Assembly: GCF_964355755.1 (NCBI RefSeq)
Contig: NC_092676.1
Coordinates: 9,034,288-9,098,287, forward strand
Source of the DNA: Antedon mediterranea
Taxonomy: Eukaryota; Echinodermata; Crinoidea; Comatulida; Antedonidae
Direction: 5' to 3'
DNA: 64,000 bases
The position numbers were made by a program, and so were the translations under genes. This document shows, piece after piece, positions 10,881 to 22,954 of the stretch. The notes under the pieces are model-generated. The model was not told where the DNA came from. It did no database searches and saw only the letters and a list, made by a program, of their open reading frames with translations. Positions within the stretch are counted from its first letter, which is position 1. Each line of letters opens with the position of its first letter.

Positions 10881-13306
10881 GGTTAGATGGTGGTTGTTGT
10901 ACGGTATCACCAAGCACATCAAACGTGTTACTTGAGATTGTGCTAATGCCATTTTGTTTACAGTATAGATTAGGTTTAGATACAAACTTTTTGGGTATTG
11001 CTAAACTGCGCAAACAACAACAAAAGCTGCGCAAACCTCCTTCAAAACAATTATTATTGATTAGAACACAACTAGAACTATATAGGGAGACAATTTATGG
11101 GAAAAAGAATTTAAAATTCCTTTAAGTTTGCCTTTTTTTGGGTGAAAAACTTCAATTTTTGGGAAAATTACTGATTTAACAGCGCAAAGAACAAAAAAAG
11201 CTGCGCAAACCTCTCTCAAAACAATTAATATTGATAGAACACAACTAGAACTATATAGTGAGACAATTTATGAAGAAAAAAATTGAAATTCCTTTAAGTT
11301 TGCCTTTTTTTGGGTGAAAAACTTCAATTTTTGGGAAAATTACTGATTTCACAGCGCAAACAACAAAAAAAGCTGCGCAAACCTCCTTTAAATCAATTAA
11401 TATTGATTAGATAACAACTAGAACTATATAGGGAGACAATTTATGGGAAAACAAATTTGAATTTCCTTTGAGTTTGCCTTTTTTTGGGTGAAAAACTTCA
11501 ATTTTTGGGAAAATTACTGATTTCACAGCGCAAACCCCCAAAAAAGCTGCGCAAACCTCCTTCAAAACAATTAATATTGATAGAACACAACTAGAACTAT
11601 ATAAGGAGACAATTTATGGGGAAAAAAATTGAAATTCCTTTAAGTTTGGCTTTTTTTGGGTGAAAAACTTCAATCTTTGGGAAAATTACTGATTTCACAC
11701 CACAAACAACAAAAAAAGCTGCAAAACCTCCTTCAAAACAATTAATATTGATAGAACACAACTAGAACTATATAGGGAGACAATTTATGGGAAAAAAATT
11801 GAAATTCCTTTAAGTTTGCTTTTTTTTTGGTGAAAAACTTCAATTTTTGGGAAAATTACTTATTTCACAGCGCAAACAAAAAAAAAAGCTGCGCAAACCT
11901 CCTTTAAATCAATTAATATTGATAGATAACAACTAAACTATATAGGGAGACAATTTATGGGAAAACAAATTTGAAATTCCTTCAAGTTTGCCTTTTTTGG
12001 GTTAAAAACTATTAATGTTAAGTAAACTTAAAGGAATTTCAAATTTGTTTTCCCATAAATTGTTTCCCTATATAGTTCTAGTTGTGTTCTATCAATATTA
12101 ATTGATTTAAAGGAGGTTTGCGCAGCTTTTTTTGTTGTTTGTGCTGTGAAATCAATAATTTTCCCAAAAATTGAAGTTTTTCACCCAAAAAAAAGAAAAC
12201 TTAAAGGAATTTCAAATTTGTTTTCCCATAAATTGTCTCTTTATATAGTTCTAGTTGTTATCTAATCAATATTAATTGATTTAAAGGAGGTTTGCGCAGC
12301 TTTTTTTTTAGGTTTGCGCTGTGAAATCAGTAATTTTCCCAAAAATTGAACTTTTTACCCAAAAAAAGGCAAACTTAAAGGAATTTGAAATTTTTTTCCC
12401 ATAAATTGTCTCCCTATATAGGTCTAGTTGTGTTTTAATCAATATTAATTGATTTAAAGGAGGTTTGCGCAGCTTTTTTTGGAGGTTTGCGCTGTGAAAT
12501 CAGTAATTTTCCCAAAAATTGAAGTTTTTCACCCAAAAAAAGTCAAACTTAAAGGAATTTTATATTTTTTCCCCATAAATTGTCTCCCTATATAGGTCTA
12601 GTTGTGTTTTAATCAATATTAATTTTTTTGTTGTTTGCGCAGTTTAGCAATACCCAACTTTTTAGGTAGTTCAAATTCAGGTTCACTTGCAATATTCTGT
12701 AAACTAAGAATTTGTTGCTCAAGAGACCAGTTTCTTTCACTCATTTCTTTAAAAGCTTTACTAAGGTGAACAAAATTTGAATGGATTTCTTGAATTAGTG
12801 TAGCTGTTGTTTTAATTCAGAAACTTTCTCATCAGTTTGCTTTATTTTCAGCTTTAGTGATGGGATCTGGTCCCATTATTTAGGTGTTTGAGTTGAACAA
12901 TCAATTGCTTTCACAAACTCAGAGGATTTACAATTCTGACTGTAATCGTTGAGTGTTATTTCTTCAATTAACGGCGCTGTTCCAATATTTAGCTCGTCTT
13001 TTTTTATTTCCTTTCATAATCATAGCTTAATTTTCTGAATAGATCAATATTATCAGGAGTCGATGTTTCAAATGCAAGCCTATCAAAATGACTTCTAAGT
13101 TCATCATATGCAAAGCCATAAAAGCTAGAGTTTGTTGTATCTAGAATGCTTGGAGCTTTTATATGACCATAGCTAGGCCACTGGTTTTCCATTGTTAGCT
13201 TTGTTTGAAATTGGGCGGAAAAAGCTTGTGTACTTACTTGAACAATAGAAAGCTGGTGTATCAATTGTTCTTGCTTGAGCCTAAGATCCTCAACATGAAA
13301 AAACAC
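10881..13306 (-). pseudogene. Degenerate coding-like sequence, possible coiled coil, split by a transposon, unit 1
   Basis: On the minus strand a coding-like path runs from 13306 (GTG, no ATG) through HFDRLAFETSTPDNIDLFRK, a frameshift, ELNIGTAPLIEEITLNDYSQ, an in-frame stop, LKLKIKQTDEKVSELKQQL and a second frameshift. It then gives FKEMSERNWSLEQQILSLQ and NIASEPEFELP. It resumes on the far side of the 10993-12655 element with KKFVSKPNLYCKQNGIS. The lysine, glutamate and leucine spacing suggests a coiled coil. I do not recognise a family. It could be an old host gene or a retrotransposon first ORF. GTAAGT after LSIVQ could be a splice donor. Confidence 0.4.
10993..12655. mobile_element. hAT-like nonautonomous element built of two head-to-head tandem arrays, unit 1
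   Basis: The ends are inverted repeats starting GGGTATTGCTAAACTGCGCA (23 bp perfect) and are flanked by the 8-bp direct repeat AACTTTTT (10985-10992 and 12656-12663). An 8-bp duplication fits the hAT superfamily. Inside, units of about 172 bp repeat about six times in one orientation (to about 11998), then about three and a half times inverted. The arms meet at CTATTAATG near 12009-12017. Each unit holds two GCGCAAAC words and TTGGGTGAAAAACTTCAATT. There is no transposase. The whole can fold into a long hairpin. Confidence 0.75.
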
Positions 13307-15620
13307 TTAATATCCTGCTTATAATATTGACTTTGACAATAAAAATTACATCTCCGTGTTGAGAAAATAACAGTTTAGACAATTTATCAGTCACTAGGTG
13401 GTAGAAAGTTGAAAACTATTTTATGGAGAAGATTTTTCAATAGCTTTTTTCAAGAGCTTCTTGGCTTGGCTAAGTCGAAACTGGTTTTAATTAATTAATT
13501 TTATCCTAAAAAAGTACAAGATTGCCCATATATTATTAGGCTATCTAGGACCAGGTTCTTTCTATGAATATAGGCTAGGCTATATTTATATGTAACTCGG
13601 CGTTTACGCCAAAAAAACATGAGCCTGGTTTTTATTTAGTAGGCCTAGCCTAGTCGACAACATCATTCCCGCACTTTCATCGTTCATTTTATAAGTTGTC
13701 CGTCCTAAATAAGGGCCTAGCTAGGCTTACCTAGCCCATTAAGCCTAGCCTAAATTGTAGTCATCAGAAAGAGCACTAATAAAAAAAACAGATGCACAAT
13801 AAGTAATCACAAACTCAGAGGATTTACAATTCCGACTGTAATCGTTGAGTGTTATTTTTTCAATTAACGGCGCTGTTTCAATATTTAGCTCGTCTTTTTT
13901 TATTTCCTTTCATAATCATAGCTTAATTTTCTGAATAGATCAATATTATCAGGAGTCGATGTTTCAAATGCAAGCCTATCAAAATGACTTCTAAGTTCAT
14001 CATATGCAAAGCCATAAAAGCTAGAGTTTGTTATATCTAGAATGCTTGGAGCTTTTATATGACCATAGCTAGGCCACTGGTTTTCCATTGTTAGCTTTGT
14101 TTGAAATTGGGCGGAAAAAGCTTGTGTACTTACTTGAACAATAGAAAGCTGGTGTATCAATTGTTCTTGCTTGAGCCTAAGATCCTCAACATGAAAAAAC
14201 ACTTAATATCCTGCTTATAATATTGACTTTGACAATAAAAATTACATCTCCATGTTGAGAAAACAACAGTTTAGACAATTTATCAGTCACTAGGTGGTAG
14301 AAAGTTGAAAACTATTTTATGGAGAAGATTTTTCAATAGCTTTTTTCAAGAGCTTCTTGGCTTGGCTAAGTCGAAACTGGTTTTAATTAATTAATTTTAT
14401 CCTAAAAAAGTACAAGATTGCCCATATATTATTAGGCTATCTAGGACCAGGTTCTTTCTATGAATATAGGCTAGGCTATATTTATATGTAACTCGGCGTT
14501 TACGCCAAAAAAACATGAGCCTGGTTTTTATTTAGTAGGCCTAGCCTAGTCGACAACATCATTCCCGCACTTTCATCGTTCATTTTATAAGTTGTCCGTC
14601 CTAAATAAGGGCCTAGCTAGGCTTACCTAGCCCATTAAGCCTAGCCTAAATTGTAGTCATCAGAAAGAGCACTAATAAAAAAAACAGATGCACAATAAGT
14701 AATCACAAACTCAGAGGATTTACAATTCTGACTGTAATCGTTGAGTGTTATTTCTTCAATTAACGGCGCTGTTTCAATATTTAGCTTGTCTGTTTTTATT
14801 TCCTTTCATAATCATAGCTTAATTTTCTGAATAGATCAATATTATCAAGAGTCGATGTTTCAAATGCAAGCCTATCAAAATGACTTCTAAGTTCATCATA
14901 TGCAAAGCCATAAAAGCTAGAGTTTGTTATATCTAGAATGCTTGGAGCTTGTATATGACCATAGCTAGGCCACTGGTATTCCATTGTTAGCTTTGTTTGA
15001 AATTTGGCGGAAAAAGCTTGTGTACTAATACTTGAACAATAGAAAGCTGGTGTATCAATTGTTCTTGCTTGAGCCTAAGATCCTCAACATGAAAAAACAC
15101 TTAATATCCCGCTTATAATATTGACTTTGACAATAAAAATTACATCTCCATGTTGAGAAAACAACAGTTTAGACAATTTATCAGTCACTAGCTGGTAGAA
15201 AGTTGAAAACTAATTTATAGAGAAGATTTTTCAATAGCTTTTTTCAAGAGCTTCTTGGCTTGGCTAAGACTGTCGAAACTGGTTTTAATTAATTAATTTT
15301 ATCCTAAAAAAGTACAAGATTGCCCATATATTATAGGCTATCTAGGACCAGGTTCTTTCTATAAATATATGCTAGGCTATATTTATATGTAACTCGGCGT
15401 TTACGTCAAAAAAACATGAGCCTGGTTTTTATTTAGTAGGCCTAGCCTAGTCGACAACATCATTCCCGCACTTCCATCGTTCATTTTATAAGTAGTCCGT
15501 TCTAAATAAAAGGGCCTACCCTAGGCCTAGCTAGCTAGGCTTACCTGCCCATTAGGCCTAGCCTAAATTGTAGTCATCAGAAAGAGCACTAATCAAAAAA
15601 CAGATACACAATAAGTAATC
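12912..15620. repeat. Three tandem copies of an 896-bp segment, unit 1
   Basis: Copies start with CACAAACTCAGAGGATTTAC at 12912, 13808 and 14704. Each carries the 5' part of the degenerate minus-strand coding-like sequence (open stretches 13004-13306, 13900-14202, 14796-14984), then a noncoding part rich in AGGCCTAG. The third copy is slightly longer and has its own markers (GACTGTCGAAAC, AATTTATAGAGAAG). Unit 2 has two copies and unit 3 one. Confidence 0.88.
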
Positions 15621-18600
15621 AATGATATATCAATATTTTAACACACAAACAGAAAATGAAACCAACTTACAGTATGTTTAGAACGGGGCTAAGCTTGCAA
15701 ACAAATACTGTGTAGGCTAGGCCTACTACTCTCTCCGCGAGCGTAAACATCATTTAATCCACATGTGTTCGGTCATAGAGAAAAGTTTACTTTCTATTGA
15801 CTATGCATGGTTCGGTACGGTCTGATGATTTTGAAGAGCGCCACCAATAATTTAGTAAGTGAGTCAAAAGGTTGATACGAAGAATTAATAATGTCATTGA
15901 ATGATATAATAATTGCATAATAATAAAGTAATACTAATTATAATCGAATGAAGAAATGATACATTTATTCTATAATATCATTCGTAATAAAAAAAATTTA
16001 CACAATTACGATTATTGACTCATTTAAAATCATGAACGATGCGAGTTGCGAACCTTTCAATTGATTTGATTAAAAATGACTATAGGAGGCTCCAAATATC
16101 TACGAAATATGTTATCCGAGATACAGAACAAAGAATTTGTAAACCAATTGAATATTTTTAATGACAGTAAATATGAAAATGTGTGTGTTTATTAGAGTGT
16201 GCATATCCATTCAACAGTATCGACTGTAAACATCGTGAGGTGGTTTCCACATTCGTATGATCAAACGGTACAGGGTATGATCAACTAGCGTTCGTGTTCC
16301 CACCTATAATCATCCATTCATAGAAGTACTGATGAAGATATCAATCTGTGGCAACAATAGAATGGACCCGAGACCTGGCTATCTTCGACTTTTAAATGAT
16401 AGAAAGTTTTGAAAATTTTGTTTCTAGAAATGTACGTTGTATGATGTATAGGCCTATGTTTATTAAAAAATTGTTGTAGTTTTCTAAATTACATTGTACA
16501 AGTTGCGAAGAGGAAACTGTTATTTGATCGTAAGTTAACGTGTACATAAAGCAAAACTATCCATCCATAGGGTCATTTATCTTTTGCTAATTAATCTCCT
16601 CTTGCTTGATTGCACTCAAGCAACAATACTACCATTGTAATAGCACAATGGAAGATTAAAAGATAAACTAAATCACACAGTACAGTCTAAATACTAAAAC
16701 AACTAAAACAATTCAATACAAAACTTAATTTAAAGGTATTAGATCAGGCATCAAGTCTGCCCAAAATAATGATAAAAGTATGCACATCACTCACCTAAAA
16801 TAGAGAGCCAATATCCTCATTGAGTGCATGGAGGTATACCTCCATGTTGAGTGTAATAAAAATAACTTCAAAACTTTAAGTGTACAAACTGTACAACGTG
16901 TAAATATCACAATCTTCTTTAGCTTGAATTGTACTTTAAACTTAGTACTCTTTTAGTATACCGTATATAATATATATATATATGTCTTTCAGTACTTTCA
17001 AATAGGTTCTCGAACTCAACGTTGTTCGAAATGTAAAAGTATATAAAGTTGAAATTTAATTAAAGTTGGAGTGTCCAGCACGTCCGATGGCAAGAGGCAA
17101 AGAGAAAGAAATCTCCCAAAACATACCCTAATGTCATCCAAAATTGTCAAACAAGGTTTACCCCTATTGGTCCATTCTTGTTACTAGGCAAAACTCAAGA
17201 GGGGTAAATTGACCGATTGGTCAATTCCCAAATTTAGGACCTCCCATTTAAATAGATAAACATGTAAGAAGATTAAAACAGAACAAAGAGAATTCTTAAA
17301 AGGATTAATTAACAAAATGATTAAAACATATGCAGTTCCAAGGAAAAGCAATATAATGCAAACATCTTAATGCTATATTGATAAACAATCTTGCCCACCC
17401 ACTGCACCCAGCTGCATTACATTGTAGGTACATTGGAAAATAATAAAAAGTAAAGGAAAAGAAAACATGTCTAAAACATGACAGGGTTACATCCTCCCCT
17501 AACTTAAATTGCTACCTTCGGGAGCAAAAACACAAAATATCAAACATTACAAGTAGAGTCACCAGTCAAAGTGGAAAAAAAAAAAGGATTAAAATCGTAT
17601 CTGTTTAATTTATCTTGGTGAACAGGAAGTGTGATATAAACTCATTCTGCCTGGACACAATTTCAGTAATATTCACAATAACTTTTTCGTTATTAAGTTG
17701 ATTGCTATAGTCTTGAATTTTTTGAAGAATTATTATAGATTTTTTTGCAACAAAATCTTTCCAGTAGTTCAAAAGTTATGATAAAATATCTAATTTTTCT
17801 GAGATATCCTTGTGGCTATTCTAATTATTACACACACCCCACTGCTCAAATGCATGTTGGCTATTCCAAACTTGCTGGCTAGTCTGAAGATAGTACAGTT
17901 GGTAGGGATTCTCATAGAGATATTTTCACTATAATATATCTATGGCATTCTCAATGTGTACACATAAGTAATTAAATAATTCCTTGCTGTTGGAAGTTTA
18001 TTTTTAATATCAATAAAGTAAATAACAAAATAAAGAATTAGCTATAATTATAACACATTTAAAATGAATGCCTTTTATAATTAGTTACCTAAAGTAACTT
18101 TACTCCACTTTTTTTTACATATAATATAATAATTTATTTGGAAGCTACACTTTTGAAACAGTGGCACACTTCTTGAATGAAGGTGCATCCAGAGTAAGTA
18201 AAATAAATAAATATTATTTAACAATAGGCCTATTAGTACAAGAGTCAACTTATTTGACAAAAGAACGCATTTCAATTAGTCAATTTACATGTTGAAAAAT
18301 AATCAAAATATTCATTAAGTACCTAAATATAATTACAATTTTCACTTTAATGTGTTTTTATTATTCTGTGCCTGCTAATTTTTTAGATAGACAATATAAT
18401 GAACAAAGAACAGAATCCAATAAACATTAAAGGAAATGAACTAGGCCTACAGACCTATTGTTAATTTGTAGAGTCCTATGAAAAGAAATTTGAAGAACAA
18501 AAGGCATAATGGGTGGAAACCATTATACAGAATATAATAGATGATATCAGTAATGTGTAAATGTACTGGTGGTGTAAAGAAAAGGTAAAACAAAAAGAGA

Positions 18601-19590
18601 TATCTTTTGATTTGTTAAATCTAGGCCAGTAGGTAGGTAGGTCTGTTACCATGTTTGTTTAAAACAATCAGGACAGACGATGGACTCGGACAGCCAGGCC
18701 CATAAATAAAATAGGGAGAGGCTTAGGCCATTCCTAGACATAACCGCAAAATAATCAATTAAACTCTTAAAATCAATCTAACCCCAATAAACTGAACTTA
18801 AATAATCTTTTCTATATCAGTAAAATCGTGCGTGAACTATAGTCAAAACCCGCTAAAAACTCGGGCCTGTCGCGTTGGGCCCAATGTTGGTAGCAGGCTA
18901 CTTATCCATGTGTGTATTATCGTTTACATTTTCGTTGGAGATTTTCAGTGTAGTTTTGAAAAGAAATGATGTTAGTCTTATACTAATACTAAATTAATTA
19001 GATTATTTTACGGAAAATATATTTTTATTAAAATTATAATTTTAATCGCAGAAAATAAATTTTGGAGAGTTTAACATAAATAAAAAGCCTGATTGATAAC
19101 AAAATAATTGCATCACCTTTTATTTTAACCCTGTGAAATGCGATTGTGTTTTGAAACTATAGGGTGGGTGTTTTCCAATGTTATTTTTAGTGCGCATATT
19201 TTGCTCACCACCGGCATCTGTGCTTATTTTTGAAATACTTAATAATAGATAAAATACATTTTAATATATAATAATATAAAATATATATTATATAATATAA
19301 TTTTATTTATATGAATTTTATTGCGTATTTATTTTAAAATATGCAAATATGCCTCAATTATTAGTGACAAAGGACAAGGAAGCCCGGGTCAAAAACATAT
19401 TCACACGTCGTCCACGATAAACACATTTTAAATTTAAAACAAAACATAGTAATTATTGTAATTTTGAATTGGTATAGGTCACATCTTTAAAATATAAGTT
19501 TCCTAATAATTATCTTCTAATGATCATGAATTATTATTAAAATAAAATATACATGTCACATGTCGCCCTGCCAAACTAAACTTTATGAAA
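15621..19590. other. Long noncoding stretch with no recognised gene, unit 1
   Basis: I see no credible coding sequence. Contents: a short hairpin (TTGCTTGATTGCACTCAAGCAA near 16600), a perfect 20-bp palindrome at 16827-16846, a (TA)n tract near 16968-16982, a TAGGTAGGTAGG run near 18629, and a nearly pure A/T tract near 19258-19320. A 69-codon plus-strand ORF that is open in the other two units is interrupted here by TAG at 16193-16195. Equivalents: 35276-39244 and 55988-59924. Confidence 0.5.
16827..16846. repeat. Perfect 20-bp palindrome, unit 1 only
   Basis: CATGGAGGTATACCTCCATG equals its own reverse complement. Units 2 and 3 have one mismatch (ACCACCATG). Confidence 0.8.
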
Positions 19591-19810
19591 GGAGCTTTGC
19601 GTTGCGTGTGTAAACTCTCCAGAGTCAGGAGAGTTAGCCTGCTAAACTTTACATTGGAAGAATAGGGATGGAGCTTTGCGTCCGCAAACTCTCCAGAGTC
19701 ACGAGAGAGTTAGCCTGCTAAACTTTACATTGGGAGAATAGGAAATAGAGCTTTGCGTCCGCAAACTCTCCGGAGTCACGAGAGAGAGTTAGCCTGCTAA
19801 ACTTTACCGG
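19591..19810. repeat. Three tandem repeats of about 78 bp, unit 1
   Basis: Repeats begin GGAGCTTTGCG at 19591 and 19670 and AGAGCTTTGCG at 19747. Each holds a small dyad (CTCTCCAGAGTCACGAGAGAG) and TTAGCCTGCTAAACTTTAC. They are richer in G and C than the surroundings. They sit about 270 bp beyond the gypsy tail, so they could be part of a decayed LTR, but I see no clear TG...CA ends. Confidence 0.7.
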
Positions 19811-20076
19811 AAGAAAGGCGATTGTTTCGCCTGAACGGTTTTCTATTCAAAGCATACAGGCAAGCATTGCACTGGTAGGTGGGGGGAAGACAACAGATAG
19901 AACAGCATTCGTGTTCTAAGATCTTGGCTCTTTAAGGAAATTAAATATACTTTTCTTACTTTCAAAATACGTTATATTTGATGGATTTTTACAAATCAAG
20001 GATAAATTTGTATGTTTTAAATACTTCTAAACACATTTATCTTGTTTAAAGTGATGAAATATGTTTCTGAAAAAAG

Positions 20077-21392
20077 TTAGGATATGCTGTAAAAACTTGT
20101 AGTAGGCCTACACATGTTATCAGGGATGGGTTCAACAGACTGTGAAAGTTCAGTAATAGTAGGTTCAACAATAGGTTCAATAATGGGTTCAATATTAGGT
20201 TCAATAATAGGAGTATCATTAGGTAAATCAATAATGGGACTTGGAAGAATCTCGGTATCTTCAAAACAAAGTTGAGAAACAGACACAGGCTCAGGGCAAG
20301 GTTGGAGGGATCATGGTGCGGAATCTAAACAAGATTGCGGGATGAGTAGAGGTTCAGAACAAGATTGCGGGATGAGTAGAGGTTCAGCACAAGCCACAGG
20401 AGAATCAAGAATAGTGACAGAAAGTTTAGGACTGGGTACAGATGATACTGGGGAGTCAACTACAGCTGGCTCTACATCTGTTGCAACTTCACTTGCTTCT
20501 TTAACATCAAACTCACAAAAACTGACGTGACTACAGACTCGATGCTCTCGTCAAAGAACGCATTTACAGGACTACTATCAGTGGAAACATTTCCAGCACT
20601 AATATGAGATATATAGCAGGAGTAGTTTCATGGACAAATTCTTGGGCATCTACATTCAGCGGAAAATGGGGTGAAATGGACGAAACTGTAAACGTTTCTA
20701 CAGGGAGTGTGACTGAGAAGTCTAATGAGACTAGCATTGTAACCTCCTTCTCACTGGATTCACCACTGTCATCATGCTCGCTCTCAGTGACATGAACTTT
20801 TGCCTTAGACCGCGTGTAATAGGGCGGTTTATCTTCTGTTTAGTAGGTTTTGCTGGTGGATCTTCTTTGTTTAAATAGTCGATGGGCAGAAGTATGTTTC
20901 GATGTAGTGTTCGTAGGCCTACTCGACCACTATTTGATTCTGGCTTCACACGGAGTCCCACTGGTCAGCGAGTTTGTGTTTACCCTGTAGTCCCAGATTT
21001 CGAATCAACACTCGATCACCTGGATGAAGATCATTGACTCGTACTTTCAAATCATGTCGAACTTTGTTCTTGCGTGCTGACTTCGCTGCCTCTTCAGATG
21101 CCATTTGATAGGCAAGCGATAGTTGGTCTCTCAGATCGTTGACGTACTTTATGGGGTCAGCGTTACCAAATCCATCTGGGCTAATTCCAAACCGTAAGTC
21201 AACAGGAAGTCTCGCCTCTCGTCCGAACATCAGAAAATAAGGTGAGAAACCTGTACTGTCATGCTTCATACAGTTGTAAGCATGAACCAAAGCACTGATA
21301 TAGCGACTCCAGCTTTCCTTCTTTTCGCCTTCGAGTGTATACCTAACATATTCATTAAAGTTCGATTAAAGCGTTCAGGTTGTGCTAGATTA
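20077..21392 (-). mobile_element. Ty3/gypsy retrotransposon integrase C-terminus, degenerate, unit 1
   Basis: Read on the minus strand: QPERFNRTLMNM, a one-base frameshift, EKKESWSRYISALVHAYN, then STGFSPYFLMFGREARLPVD (21290-20946 is open). GDRVLIRNLGLQGKHKLADQW and GLRTLHRNILLPIDYL follow. These are hallmarks of the gypsy integrase end. A proline, serine and glutamate rich tail follows with a 30-bp duplication (PLLIPQSCSE twice) and IIEP-type repeats, ending at 20077. The integrase catalytic core, reverse transcriptase and Gag are absent. A 2-bp insertion near 20815 adds another frameshift in this unit. Confidence 0.85.
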
Positions 21393-21430
21393 AACTCACT
21401 CACTCTCTTAACTATCTTTTAACTTCCCAG

Positions 21431-21768
21431 AGACGAGAAGTGTTTACACGTACCTACTTGTTCATTCCTTGCAAGACATGCTTCCTGATGATGTCATCAT
21501 CATGTCAACCCAATCACGTGTGTCCTCCGCAAGTAAAAACGCACTTGATGAACTAGAAAAGGAAATAACTACAAAACTTAAAATTCTAACCGCTCACAAA
21601 TTTGATTACAAAGTGGAAAAAGTGAAAGATGATAAAGAAAAAAAAACAAAATCTGTAGAAGAGTGGAGGAAAGAGTTTAGACAAGACAAGAATATTTCTT
21701 ACAAAAAACGCTGCTTGCTTATTTTTATTGCTAAGGTCAAGTCTGGGGGGTCACTTCATCAAGCCTAG
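21431..21768 (+). pseudogene. Terminal exon of unrecognised plus-strand gene, unit 2, with a 4-bp insertion
   Basis: It follows a good splice acceptor (pyrimidine-rich, ending AACTTCCCAG at 21430). The frame is broken near its start by four extra bases (TTTACACGTACCTACTTG where the other units read TTTACACCTACTTG). From the internal ATG at 21469 it stays open to TAG at 21766-21768. The composition is acidic and basic with EEWRKEFRQDKN. Family unknown. Confidence 0.4.
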
Positions 21769-22954
21769 ATACTTATCCTTTTACAAAAAAAAACTTCAAT
21801 GGACTGTTTTGATAATAATTCAATGATTATCTGACAGTGAATTATAGTACCCATGTAATATCATGGGACTCATAAATACCAGAAATGCTTTGGGATTTGT
21901 TATTAGACTCTTTTCCCAGCCGTTTTTTTGGATTCAATACCTATAAATTATAGTCGAGTTTCCATTTTAACAAAAATGTCAAAGTGTAGTATTATACTGC
22001 TGCTTGATTTCATCTAATGAATGAGTTATCTCGTATGACGTAGCGGGCTAGAGCAGCAGCGTGAAAAAACTTAAAGAAGTGGAATCTTAATAAAAGTGAT
22101 TGTTGCAAAAAGTGTTGTATAGAAATAGAAAGTGAAAAACATATGTTGTACACCTGTAACAGCATTCAATCAGATTTGAGGAAGTTCCGTAAACTGATCG
22201 GTTAAATGTATTCCGACTAATGAAACATTACGGTCAGGTTTCCCCGAGTGGTAAGACATAATTATAGGAACTCAGAACACGCTTGTTAATGAACTCATCT
22301 CTTTATTTACATTTAGTATTTACAAATCTTGCATTATTTATAAAACAAGCAAACGGATTATCACTTGGAATTTATTTAAGATAGAACTATTTAAAAAAAT
22401 TTAATTAATAAAAGCAATATTATGTTCAAAATGTAAAACTATACAATTTTATAAAAGTACCCAAACAAAACATAATCTTATAATGCAATATACCATTTTA
22501 TCATATTTATTTATATTATATCGAAACTCTTTTTAATACTGAATATCAATCTTTATATCGTTTTAGCTCTGTAATATAAATTTTCTCTGTATACATGTTT
22601 GTTTTATCTAGACTTCAACACAATTTCAAAATATTTTACATAATCTTCCTCTGTCTGCGTAATATCACTTAAATATTCATTGATAAATAGATAGATAGAC
22701 AGACATATATACTGTAACCTTCACCATATTGTTGTTTATCATTGCAATAAAAGTGGGTTGCCCCCACAAAAGAGAAAAAAAATATATATTGCTGAAATTA
22801 AGCCTCAATAAATAATATTGTTGAGAAGAGGAACACATTTATACAGTATATAATTATATCCCATTTTCATGCATAAAGCAATAGTATCTGCCTCTGAAGC
22901 ACCACCAACAAGATATTATTTTTTTAAAATATATCCCATGTATAAGCAATATTA
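21769..22954. other. Intergenic spacer, unit 2
   Basis: Equivalent of 245-1502, AT-rich with no credible gene. It lacks AGAGTATCC after the stop of the plus-strand exon (units 1, 3 and 4 have it). It has ATAGAACTATTTAAAAAA near 22382, which unit 1 lacks. Confidence 0.45.

Noticed and set aside
10993-12655. Evenly spaced repeats suggesting a CRISPR array or satellite centromere
   Set aside because: There are no unique spacers, the context is eukaryotic, and the repeats are bounded by inverted ends and an 8-bp target duplication. That fits a transposon with amplified interior.
18081-18275. 64-codon minus-strand ORF, repeated in all units
   Set aside because: The hydrophobic, Leu/Ile/Tyr-rich content is what AT-rich DNA gives by chance. 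No ATG context or domain supports it.
20046-20264. Leucine-rich minus-strand frame (LLNLLLNL) that looks like a membrane protein
   Set aside because: It is the shifted frame of the IIEP tail of the gypsy remnant; the 12-bp repeats generate the pattern.
20342-20530. Plus-strand serine/threonine-rich ORF (MSRGSEQDCGMSRG), in all units
   Set aside because: It is the antisense of the proline/serine-rich gypsy tail, including its 30-bp duplication.
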